NCBI GenBank assembly: GCA_955651735.1
Contig: CATPAM010000558.1
Location: 1 to 11,147, forward strand
Length of the DNA stretch: 11,147 nt
Reading direction: 5' to 3'
Source of the DNA: Candidatus Acidiferrales bacterium
GTDB taxonomy: Bacteria; Acidobacteriota; Terriglobia; Acidiferrales; UBA7541
Both the position numbers and the translations under genes were made by a program. The stretch's first letter is position 1. The number at the start of each line of letters is the position of its first letter. Below are positions 1-5,858 of the stretch, one piece after another. The notes beneath the pieces are model-generated. The model worked only from the letters and a program-made list of their open reading frames with translations. It ran no database searches and was not told where the DNA came from.

Positions 1-1
1 G

Positions 2-220
2 AAGCGGACGCTGTACCTCGCGAGTGGAGTTTCTGTGTTATTCACTACGCTGGCTTTTGGCCACATCATGTTCCACGACACGACGCACATGATGAGGCAT
101 CATGACGAGAGCGCCCTTTTCCTCACCATGCATACGATTGTGGCGGTCGCGCTCGGCGTTCTCTCGCTGATCGGTGCGTATTTTCTTCTGACCGGCTGGC
201 GGCGCCAAAGCTCCAGCTGA
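2..220 (+). CDS. Small His/Met-rich membrane protein (5' end may lie just outside the window)
   Basis: The reading frame is open from the first bases of the window to a TGA at 218-220. It reads KRTLYLASGVSV..., then a hydrophobic stretch ending near FGHIMF, a short loop dense in His and Met (HIMFHDTTHMMRHHD), and a second hydrophobic segment (roughly FLTMHTIVAVALGVLSLIGA) before the polar tail WRRQSSS. This predicts two membrane helices joined by a His/Met-rich loop. A GTG at 35 is the first start codon seen, but it would cut into the first helix. The in-frame codon before Lys ends in the first base of the window (g), so an ATG immediately outside the window is possible and would give a protein of about 73 residues. 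I do not recognise a family. The His/Met loop could bind a metal such as copper, but that is only a guess from composition. Confidence 0.55.
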   Translation, partial: KRTLYLASGVSVLFTTLAFGHIMFHDTTHMMRHHDESALFLTMHTIVAVALGVLSLIGAYFLLTGWRRQSSS

Positions 221-266
221 GCGCACGGCCACTCACGGCAGAGCGTTCGGCAGGCGCAACCTGGGC

Positions 267-272
267 TACAAT
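267..272 (+). promoter_or_regulatory. Candidate -10 element of the MOSC gene
   Basis: TACAAT lies only 6 bases before the GTG start at 279 and has no convincing -35 partner. Transcription from this element would begin at or next to the start codon, giving a leaderless mRNA. No Shine-Dalgarno sequence precedes the GTG, which fits, but the element is a single hexamer match. Confidence 0.3.
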
Positions 273-278
273 CTTTGC

Positions 279-1124
279 GTGCAAAATCAAACGATGCTGC
301 CGTGGCTCACGGGCGTTCGGTTGCACCCGATCAAGTCGCTCGAGCCTGTATCGGTGCACGAGGCGCGCATCGGACCTGGCGGTGGACTCGAACACGACCG
401 CGCTTGGGCGCTCTTCTCGGTAGATGGCCGCTGGGTCAATGGCAAACGTACCGCGGCGATGCACCTGATTCGCGCTACGTACGCGCCCGATCTCAGCTTC
501 GTCACGCTCGCGGTGCCCGGTGATCGCCGGAACATTCCGGCGCGCTCGTTTCCCTTCCCTGGCGGCGCCGAGGATGCCGCCGAATGGTTCAGCGTATATT
601 TCGAGCAGCAAATCTTCGTGCGCCACGCGCCCGAAGGTTTTCCCGACGACGCCATCGCCAACGGCCCGACAATTATTTCTACAGCGTCACTGCAAGCGGT
701 TTGCGAGTGGTTCCCGGACCTGACACTCGACAGCGCGCGCCAACGCTTTCGCACCACGCTCGAAATCGATAACGCCGACGCGGTTACGAATGCGGCGAAC
801 GCGGACGGACACTTGCCCGCGTTCTGGGAAGATCAGCTCTACGGCGAAGACGAGCGCAGCGTGGTGCGCTTCCGCATCGGCGAAGTCAATTTCGAGGGCA
901 GCAATCCCTGCGCCCGCTGCCCCGTTCCCACGCGCGACACGCAAACCGGCGCCGACCTTGCCGGCTTCCAAAAGCGTTTCATCGATATGCGCCGCGAAAC
1001 TCTGCCGCCCTGGGCCCCCGCCGCCCGTTTCGACCACTTTTATCGCCTCGCCGTAAACACCCGCGTCGCGCCGCCCGAAGTGGGCAAACTCCTCCGCCTC
1101 GGCGATCGGCTCCAGTTGCCCTAG
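279..1124 (+). CDS. MOSC domain-containing protein (YcbX/mARC-like)
   Basis: This 281-residue protein has the two-part layout of YcbX/mARC proteins. The N-terminal beta-barrel domain opens with LTGVRLHPIKSLEP (residues 10-23) and contains the family-typical GLEHDRAWALFSVDG (36-50). The C-terminal MOSC domain contains SNPCARCPVPTRDTQTGA (208-225). In characterised relatives a cysteine of this region binds the molybdenum cofactor; here C211 and C214 are candidates. Known family members are Mo-enzymes that reduce N-hydroxylated compounds (mARC, YcbX) with an electron-transfer partner. No ferredoxin domain is fused here, so any partner must be a separate protein. The start is taken as GTG at 279; ATG at 294 (MLPWLTG...) is a credible alternative because conserved residues begin only after it. 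Neither has a clear ribosome-binding site. The substrate cannot be told from sequence. Confidence 0.88.
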   Translation: MQNQTMLPWLTGVRLHPIKSLEPVSVHEARIGPGGGLEHDRAWALFSVDGRWVNGKRTAAMHLIRATYAPDLSFVTLAVPGDRRNIPARSFPFPGGAEDAAEWFSVYFEQQIFVRHAPEGFPDDAIANGPTIISTASLQAVCEWFPDLTLDSARQRFRTTLEIDNADAVTNAANADGHLPAFWEDQLYGEDERSVVRFRIGEVNFEGSNPCARCPVPTRDTQTGADLAGFQKRFIDMRRETLPPWAPAARFDHFYRLAVNTRVAPPEVGKLLRLGDRLQLP

Positions 1125-1507
1125 CCGCGGTCAATCGCTCATGCTCCGTTGCTGAAATATTTTCGCGGAGGGAACATACCGCGGCGCAGCAACTCTTTGC
1201 CGCAACGGCGGCGCCTGCGTTGGCAGAATGCGGCGCGCCGTGCGCGTCCCCCGTGTTCTCCCCATACCATCGCCTCCTTCCCTGCTCTCATTTCTCCCGA
1301 ACAGGAAATTTCTCGCGCGGTACGGATCGCTCCCTATTGCCTGCGCTCGCGCCCTCGGCGCGACCTTCTTCGCTCGCCTCCGTCGCCGCCGTCCGCTCCG
1401 GATCTTCGTAGTCGCCGGAACATGCGCTGCACGCGCGAAGGCAAGTCGATTGCGATTCGGCCCGAGGCGTCACAGCGTCTCCTGGCCTGAGTCCGTGGCG
1501 CTGCCTT

Positions 1508-1523
1508 GCTCGGAATTCCGAGC
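1508..1523. repeat. Perfect 16-bp palindrome
   Basis: GCTCGGAATTCCGAGC reads identically on both strands. The flanks CTT on the left and GCAAG on the right let the symmetry continue (CTTGC/GCAAG) if two bases are bulged. As RNA it would form a 6-bp GC-rich stem with an AATT loop, but no run of T follows, so a terminator role is not supported. It could be an operator. The function is unknown. Confidence 0.6.
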
Positions 1524-1528
1524 GCAAG

Positions 1529-1547
1529 ATTTGCACACTTTTCCACA
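1529..1547 (+). other. DnaA-box-like words (adjacent pair)
   Basis: TTTTCCACA (1539-1547) differs by one base from the consensus DnaA box TTATCCACA. ATTTGCACA (1529-1537) next to it matches less well. A third word, TGTGGATTA at 1641-1649, is a one-mismatch box in the opposite orientation. Three loose matches are not enough to call an origin, and dnaA and dnaN are not in this window. Confidence 0.22.
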
Positions 1548-1640
1548 ATACCCACGTACATGCGTACTATTGAAGCACGCGGACTTTTTCGCGCCATCCG
1601 AACAAACGCCGCGCAACTCCAGCCAGCTCAGCTCATTCTT

Positions 1641-1649
1641 TGTGGATTA
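1641..1649 (-). other. DnaA-box-like word
   Basis: On the minus strand this reads TAATCCACA, one base from TTATCCACA. It sits in the AT-rich stretch just before the 3' end of nuoI, about 95 bp from the words at 1529-1547. Confidence 0.2.
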
Positions 1650-1662
1650 TTTTTACTAGAAA

Positions 1663-2136
1663 CTACCGCGAGGAAGCGCTTACAGCGGGCCCTTTTTCGA
1701 GCAGTTGCTCCTTGCGATAGACCAGCGAATTGATATCGTAGGTGGCGAGCTCAAACCCGTGCCCGTGCGTGATGGCATCCGTGGGGCATGCCTCGACGCA
1801 ATAGCCGCAGAAAATACAGCGCGAATAATCGATGTTGTACACGCTGGCATAGCGCTCGCCCGCCGAAATGCGCTTCGCATCCGTATTTTCCGCGGCCTCG
1901 ATATAAATACAATTTGCCGGGCACGCCGCCGCGCACAGGAAGCATCCTACGCACTTTTCCAACCCGCTTTCGTCGCGGTGCAGCACGTGAATCCCGCGGT
2001 AGCGCGGCTGAAAGTGCACCGGCTCGTGCGGATAATTCTCCGTGACCGTCTTCCGGAAAATATTTCGGAAGGTCACACTGAATCCTTGCGCGAGTGTGCT
2101 GAACGTCTCGGCAACTTCGCGGATGATGTTCGCCAT
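1663..2136 (-). CDS. nuoI: NADH-quinone oxidoreductase subunit I (orphan)
   Basis: The 157-residue product carries the two tandem [4Fe-4S] motifs of NuoI/TYKY. CVGCFLCAAACPANC (from C62: C62, C65, C68, C72) and CIFCGYCVEACPTDA (from C107: C107, C110, C113, C117) would bind clusters N6a and N6b. These pass electrons through the peripheral arm of respiratory complex I toward quinone. The sequences ahead of the first motif (FRNIFRKTVTENYP, RYRGIHVLHRDESGLEKC) and after the second (HGHGFELATYDINSLVYRKE) are also typical of NuoI, so a generic ferredoxin is unlikely. The length is normal. The ATG at 2136 has no clear Shine-Dalgarno. No other nuo gene is adjacent on either side, so this copy is separated from the main complex I operon within the limits of the window. 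The gene converges with the MOSC gene across a long gap and diverges from the GNAT gene. Confidence 0.93.
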   Translation of the reverse strand: MANIIREVAETFSTLAQGFSVTFRNIFRKTVTENYPHEPVHFQPRYRGIHVLHRDESGLEKCVGCFLCAAACPANCIYIEAAENTDAKRISAGERYASVYNIDYSRCIFCGYCVEACPTDAITHGHGFELATYDINSLVYRKEQLLEKGPAVSASSR

Positions 2137-2142
2137 GACAGG

Positions 2143-2172
2143 AGTTTAACAAACGAAGCCGGACCCCGGCAA
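2143..2172 (-). promoter_or_regulatory. Candidate nuoI promoter
   Basis: Reading the minus strand, TTGCCG (2172-2167) is followed after 18 bases by TAAACT (2148-2143), which ends 6 bases before the nuoI ATG. That geometry predicts a leaderless or nearly leaderless transcript. A short inverted repeat GCCGG-ACC-CCGGC (2158-2170) lies in the spacer. Both hexamers are only 4/6 matches to consensus. Confidence 0.25.
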
Positions 2173-2242
2173 TCTGTCCGCCGAGCCAAGCCCGTCCCCG
2201 CGTCAAATTGACGGAATCCCTCCCGCGCTGAGAAAGTGAGCT

Positions 2243-2731
2243 ATGCAAATCCGGCCTGCCGTGCTCTCTGCCCACGGTGATTTCGTTTGGGCGATTCTGC
2301 AACCTACGATCCGCGCAGGCGAGACATACACGCTGCCGCGAGAGATGTCGCGCGTGGACGCGCTTGACTACTGGTTTGCTCCCTGGCACGAAGTCTTCGT
2401 CGCGGAAGAGGACACCCACATTCTCGGCACGTATTTTCTGCAGCCCAACCAGCAAGGCGGCGGCTCGCACGTAGCCAACTGCGGCTACGTAACCGCTCCC
2501 TGGGCCACCGGCCGTGGCGTGGCGCGCGCGATGTGCGCGCATTCCCTCGATCGCGCACGCGAACGCGGCTTCAAAGCCATGCAATTTAATTTCGTGGTGA
2601 GTACGAACCAGCGCGCCGTCGCGCTCTGGCAAAGCTTCGGCTTCGAAATTGTCGGGCGGCTTCCCGGCGCGTTTCATCATCCGAGCGCGGGCTTCGTCGA
2701 TGCCCTGGTGATGTATCGATCTTTGCTCTGA
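2243..2731 (+). CDS. GNAT-family N-acetyltransferase
   Basis: The 162-residue protein has a GNAT fold. A core beta strand is followed by the acetyl-CoA pyrophosphate-binding loop, YVTAPWATGRGVARAMC (residues 82-98), which matches the family pattern (R/Q)-x-x-G-x-(G/A) as A-T-G-R-G-V-A. The later segment STNQRAVALWQSFGFEIVG (120-138) is the usual N-x-x-A-x-x-L-(Y/W)-x-x-x-G-F motif, with N122 and the GF at 132-133. The family transfers the acetyl group of acetyl-CoA to an amine; the acceptor cannot be inferred. The closest general type is the small single-domain PhnO/RimI-like acetyltransferase of amino acids or amino-group toxins. The ATG at 2243 is preceded by a weak purine-rich stretch (GAGAAAGTGAG). 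The gene is divergent from nuoI (106-bp gap) and its stop is only 3 bp from the stop of the convergent ypdA. Confidence 0.88.
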   Translation: MQIRPAVLSAHGDFVWAILQPTIRAGETYTLPREMSRVDALDYWFAPWHEVFVAEEDTHILGTYFLQPNQQGGGSHVANCGYVTAPWATGRGVARAMCAHSLDRARERGFKAMQFNFVVSTNQRAVALWQSFGFEIVGRLPGAFHHPSAGFVDALVMYRSLL

Positions 2732-2734
2732 GCG

Positions 2735-3730
2735 TCAGTGCGACTCCGCCGTCATGCGCTTCGCATTAAGCGCCTCGATAATCTGCTTTCCGTGGAATCG
2801 CCCGTTCTCGATGAAAATCTCTCCCGTGTGCCGCCCGCCGATCACCACGCCCGCCAGGTGAATCCCCGGAACGTTGCTCTCCAGCGTATTGGGATCTAGA
2901 GCAGGCTTGCACGTAACAGGATCGAGATGCACTCCCAAGCTTTGAATGAACTGAAAGTCGGGGTGGTAGCCGGTCAGTGCGAATACCTGCTTCGCGGGGA
3001 GCCGCTTTTCACCCCCGTGGTTGCTGACGATTGCTTCCTGCGGCGTGATCTCCATCACTCGCGTTTCAAACAGCGCCTGAATCTGCCCGGCCTTGATCCT
3101 GTTTTCGATGTCGGGCTTCACCCAATACTTGATGCTCTGCCCGAGATGCGCGTCACGGTGCACCAGCGTCACCCTGGCGCCGTTTCGATACAGGTCCAGC
3201 GCCGCGTCGGCCGCAGAGTTTTTGCCACCGACGACCACGACATCTTGGTTCCAAAACGCGTGAGGCTCCGTGTAGTAATGCGAAACGTGCGGCAGATCTT
3301 CGCCCGGCACCTTGAGCTCGTTAGGCAGATCGTAGTAGCCGGTGGCCACAACAACTTTCCGGCTTTGATAGCTCTGCGGGGCGCCTTCCTCGGTCCGCGT
3401 ATGAACCGTGAAATTTCCGTCACTTCCCTCCACCCGCAGCACCAACTCAAATAGCCGCACTTCCAGCTCGTAATGCTCCGCCGCCTTGCGGTAATACTTC
3501 AGCGCTTCGACGCGTCCAGGTTTTTCCGCGGGGCTGACCAGCGGCAAATCGCCGATTTCCAGCAACTCCGGGGTGGTGAAGAACACCATGTTGACGGGAT
3601 AGTGGTAAATCGAATTGCACAAGCAGCCTTTGTCGATGACCAAGGCGCGCATTCCGGCGCGTTTTGCCTCGATGGCCGTCGCCAAGCCGGTCGGTCCTGC
3701 GCCCATGCAGATGACGTCGTAGTCCGCCAT
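2735..3730 (-). CDS. ypdA: YpdA-type FAD/NADPH-dependent (bacillithiol) disulfide reductase
   Basis: The 331-residue flavoprotein aligns from end to end with Bacillus/Staphylococcus YpdA (Bdr). It has an N-terminal FAD dinucleotide fold YDVICMGAGPTGLATAIEA (4-22), the family signature CNSIYHYPVNMVFFTTPELLEIGD (38-61, quoted in part by key residues NSIY..P and FF), an ATG motif VVVATGYYD (126-134), a second nucleotide-binding loop VVVVGGKNSAADAALDL (164-180) for NADPH, and the C-terminal FAD segment GIHLAGVV...IFIENGRFHG (289-314). YpdA recycles bacillithiol disulfide to bacillithiol with NADPH in the cytoplasm. In the Firmicute enzymes Cys14 of GxGPCG is functionally important; here that position is Thr14, while a Cys36-Leu-Cys38 pair appears at the end of the second beta strand. 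Either the mechanism is shifted or the substrate differs. It is the last gene of a minus-strand run after parB and the small unknown gene, 54 bp downstream of the latter. The ATG at 3730 has no strong Shine-Dalgarno. Confidence 0.87.
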   Translation of the reverse strand: MADYDVICMGAGPTGLATAIEAKRAGMRALVIDKGCLCNSIYHYPVNMVFFTTPELLEIGDLPLVSPAEKPGRVEALKYYRKAAEHYELEVRLFELVLRVEGSDGNFTVHTRTEEGAPQSYQSRKVVVATGYYDLPNELKVPGEDLPHVSHYYTEPHAFWNQDVVVVGGKNSAADAALDLYRNGARVTLVHRDAHLGQSIKYWVKPDIENRIKAGQIQALFETRVMEITPQEAIVSNHGGEKRLPAKQVFALTGYHPDFQFIQSLGVHLDPVTCKPALDPNTLESNVPGIHLAGVVIGGRHTGEIFIENGRFHGKQIIEALNAKRMTAESH

Positions 3731-3784
3731 AACATTTTCAGTTTGCCGGGAGCTCCGCCGAATTGCAAACCACTCAGCTCGGGT

Positions 3785-4120
3785 CTACTGAGGAACTGCC
3801 TCTTCCAAAATGGACGTAAGCTCTTGCCGGAAGGTATCCAGCTCTTTCAAGCGTTGCGGCGTGGCGTCGATTTCCTTTTTCTTCCACACGAAGACCTCGC
3901 GCTCTCCTCGCTTCAGTTTCACGCTGAGATTGCCCTCAACTATGTATGTGGGCGCAGCCAGTAAACGCAGTCCGGCATTTGCAACCGGAGTGAGAAGCGC
4001 CGCACATTCCCCGCGCCGCACGCACAGCGCGCTCTCGTACGGGGGGATCGCGATCGGACGAAATCCAGCCTCGAACAGCCGCTCCAGCGTCTTCATTTGC
4101 TGCGGGGTCAAATCCGGCAT
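3785..4120 (-). CDS. Conserved-looking small protein of unknown function in the parAB run
   Basis: With the ATG at 4120 the product is 111 residues and starts MPDLTPQQMKTLERLFEAGF. An upstream in-frame TTG at 4192 would add 24 residues rich in Ala, Pro and Gly (135 total) and would lie 17 bp after the parB stop. The extension looks non-conserved, so the ATG is preferred, although it lacks a clear ribosome-binding site. Visible features are an N-terminal amphipathic helix, a beta-rich middle (IAIPPYESALCVRRGECAAL, then LRLLAAPTYIVEGNLSVKL) with two cysteines, a basic patch (KLKRGEREVFVWKKKEID), and a C-terminal helix (TPQRLKELDTFRQELTSILE). There is no signal peptide or membrane helix, so it should be cytosolic. 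I recognise no named domain. Its position directly after parB and before ypdA suggests co-transcription, but that is not evidence of a partition role. Confidence 0.68.
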   Translation of the reverse strand: MPDLTPQQMKTLERLFEAGFRPIAIPPYESALCVRRGECAALLTPVANAGLRLLAAPTYIVEGNLSVKLKRGEREVFVWKKKEIDATPQRLKELDTFRQELTSILEEAVPQ

Positions 4121-4192
4121 GGAGAGTAGCCAGCCACAGCTGCCAGGTGGCGCAGCGATTCTTGGCGGTGCGCCTGCTAACGCAAGCGTCAA

Positions 4193-4211
4193 AGTCTCGG
4201 CAACTGAGACT
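4193..4211 (-). terminator. Hairpin overlapping the parB stop codon
   Basis: On the minus strand AGTCTC and GAGACT form a 6-bp stem around a 7-base loop (AGTTGCC), starting inside the parB TAG and followed by TTTG. The T run is short, so this would at best be a weak intrinsic terminator or an mRNA 3'-end stabiliser that lowers expression of the downstream small gene and ypdA. Confidence 0.3.
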
Positions 4212-5067
4212 ATGCTGCAGTCGAATCCGCTTCCGAAGACGAGCCTTCGAGCTGCGCCAAAATTTCGCGCAGCGTGCCAATCAGTTCGTCGCGCGAGACA
4301 TGGCTCTTTTTGAACTGAATCCGGAACCGAAACGCCTCATTCTCCGGCTCAAATTGAAAGATAAACGGCTGCGGGCGCTGTGGTCCGGTCTGCTCTTCCC
4401 GCCGCTCACGGCGCGCTTCATCCCGCGTCAAGCCGCCCTGCAGGATACGATGCAGCATCTCCACCATTTTCTTTTCGGTGGGCTGCCGCGCAATCTGCAG
4501 CAGCAGCGACTTCGACGCGATCCCCTGCTCGATGCATTTCTTCCGCAGCGAGTCCGGGATATTGCGCAGCGAGAGCGTCTCCGTCACCGAAGACCGCGCC
4601 CGTCCAATTTTCCGCGCTACGTCTTCGTGCGTATACTCAAAATGCGTCGCCAGGCGGTGCAGCCCGTCGGCCTCTTCAAATGGCGTCAAATCTTTCCGCT
4701 GAATGTTCTCGATCAGTCCGATCTCAAGCGTCTCCGCATCATCGGCGGTCTTCTCGATGCACGGAATTTCGCGCAGCCCCGCCGCCCGCGCCGCGTGATA
4801 GCGGCGTTCTCCTGAAATGATGTAATAGCAATCCTCGCGCGCAACGAAGCGCACCAGCAGCGGCTCCAGCACGCCTTTCTCGCGCACCGAATCGGTCAAG
4901 TCCCGCAGATCTCCAATGGCTTTGCGCGGCTGATCCGGATTCGGACGTATCTGCTCCACCGGAATCATCCGCCCGATGGCCGCTCCGCTATAACTTGTCA
5001 GTGACTCGACGTAGTGTGAGTCATGCCGCATCTTCAGCGTGACGGGTAACCCGGCTCTCTTCAACAC
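4210..5067 (-). CDS. parB: ParB/Spo0J-family partition protein
   Basis: The 285-residue protein has the ParB N-terminal CTP-binding domain: VREKGVLEPLLVR (61-73), the arginine-rich GERRYHAARAAGL (86-98) and ENIQRKDLTPFEEADGL (120-136). A helix-turn-helix region follows (FEYTHEDVARKIGRARSSVTETLSLRNIP, 143-171, in parts), then a basic linker and a short C-terminal helix (SRDELIGTLREILAQL) that probably dimerises. In known ParBs, CTP hydrolysis drives clamp loading and spreading from parS. The N-terminus lacks the usual chromosomal GRGL..L box. It carries KRAGLPVTLKMRHDSHYVE instead, which I recall as the conserved N-terminus of a distinct ParB subgroup. This favours the GTG start at 5067, preceded by GGGAGG, over the internal ATG at 5031. 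With that start the gene overlaps parA by 47 bp, implying translational coupling. Confidence 0.9.
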   Translation of the reverse strand: MLKRAGLPVTLKMRHDSHYVESLTSYSGAAIGRMIPVEQIRPNPDQPRKAIGDLRDLTDSVREKGVLEPLLVRFVAREDCYYIISGERRYHAARAAGLREIPCIEKTADDAETLEIGLIENIQRKDLTPFEEADGLHRLATHFEYTHEDVARKIGRARSSVTETLSLRNIPDSLRKKCIEQGIASKSLLLQIARQPTEKKMVEMLHRILQGGLTRDEARRERREEQTGPQRPQPFIFQFEPENEAFRFRIQFKKSHVSRDELIGTLREILAQLEGSSSEADSTAA

Positions 5068-5821
5068 GTTGGATAACCTCCCCAGCCAGCTTCTTGTATT
5101 CCGTTGCGCCGGGTGATTTCGGCGCGAACGTCAAAATCGTCTCTTTGTACGCGGGACTTTCTTCCAGCCGCACGTTTTTGCTGATCTTGGTCTTGAACAG
5201 CACTTCGCCAAATACCGTGCGAATCTGCCCGTGCGTGTCCCGAGAAATATTCGTGCGCTTGTCGAAAAGCGTGATGACCACGCCTAATACTTTCAGTCCT
5301 GGATTGGGACGCGCGCGAATGCGCTCATATGTTTCCAGTAAGTCGTCCGTGCCCTCAATCGCAAAATACGCCGCTTGAATCGGCACCATCAAATGCGTCG
5401 ACGCCACCAGCGCGTTCACCGTCAAAATTCCCAATGACGGCGGCGTATCCAGAATCACGTACTGATAATCCTTCAGTATGGGAGCCAGCGCATCCTTCAA
5501 TCGGTACGGCGCGTCGAACTGCCCTGCCAGCGCCTGCTCCAGTTTCGCCAACGCCAATCGTCCCGGCCCCAGAAACAGCATCGGATCTTTCGTCGGCTTG
5601 ACTATCGCGGCCATCGACGCGCGGCTCTCGTTCAGCACCTCAAACATCGAGGTGGCAATCTCACCCATATCGTAAAATGCGATCGTCGAATTGGCCTGTG
5701 GATCGAGGTCGATGAGCAGCGTGCGCTTCCCACGATTGGCAATCGCGGCGGACAAATTTATCGCCGTGGTGGTCTTCCCCACGCCGCCTTTTTGATTCGC
5801 TATCGTGATGATGGCAGTCAT
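5021..5821 (-). CDS. parA: ParA/Soj-family partition ATPase
   Basis: The 266-residue product has the deviant Walker A motif of the ParA/MinD family, NQKGGVGKTTTAINLS (residues 9-24), with the signature lysine K11 and the P-loop K16/T17. The Walker A' segment is LLIDLDPQANST (35-46) and the Walker B is YVILDTPPSLG (121-131, D125). There is no N-terminal DNA-binding domain, so it is the short chromosomal-type (Soj, type Ib-like) form. ATP-bound ParA dimers coat the nucleoid non-specifically, and ParB stimulates hydrolysis to move or position parS complexes. The ATG at 5821 follows GGCGGAGGCGGAAG, a good ribosome-binding site. It is the first gene of the minus-strand run parA-parB-unknown-ypdA. 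Two perfect inverted repeats lie 38-103 bp upstream of the start and may carry autoregulation or partition function. Confidence 0.94.
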   Translation of the reverse strand: MTAIITIANQKGGVGKTTTAINLSAAIANRGKRTLLIDLDPQANSTIAFYDMGEIATSMFEVLNESRASMAAIVKPTKDPMLFLGPGRLALAKLEQALAGQFDAPYRLKDALAPILKDYQYVILDTPPSLGILTVNALVASTHLMVPIQAAYFAIEGTDDLLETYERIRARPNPGLKVLGVVITLFDKRTNISRDTHGQIRTVFGEVLFKTKISKNVRLEESPAYKETILTFAPKSPGATEYKKLAGEVIQRVEESRVTRHAEDAA

Positions 5822-5858
5822 AGGCTTCCGCCTCCGCCCAAACCAGCAGTGGGGGGCC

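Larger units (their letters stand above)
1125..1662. other. 538-bp intergenic region between converging MOSC and nuoI genes
   Basis: No convincing gene is seen. Several open frames cross the region, but their products are Arg/Pro/Ser-rich and show no motif, and they overlap one another on both strands, as expected for GC-rich non-coding DNA. Bases about 1245-1420 are strongly pyrimidine-rich on the plus strand. The right half holds a perfect 16-bp palindrome (1508-1523) and DnaA-box-like words (1529-1547 and 1641-1649). The last 30 bases before nuoI are AT-rich. No recognisable tRNA, tmRNA or RNase P RNA core was seen. Confidence 0.55.

Noticed and set aside
1228..1659. 143-codon open frame in the MOSC/nuoI gap (also 1149-1490 and the antisense frames 1288-1548 and 1334-1597)
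   Set aside because: Mutually overlapping, Arg/Pro/Ser-rich, no motif and no ribosome-binding site; treated as non-coding, although a decayed gene cannot be excluded.
1984..1989. CACGTG core as possible parS
   Set aside because: It lies inside nuoI and its flanks do not fit the parS palindrome.
1751..2680. Minus-strand open frame of 309 codons across nuoI and the GNAT gene
   Set aside because: It lies antisense to the GNAT gene and out of phase with nuoI, both of which have clear family motifs; its product has none.
2927..3454. 175-codon plus-strand open frame inside ypdA
   Set aside because: Antisense shadow of a well-conserved flavoprotein gene.
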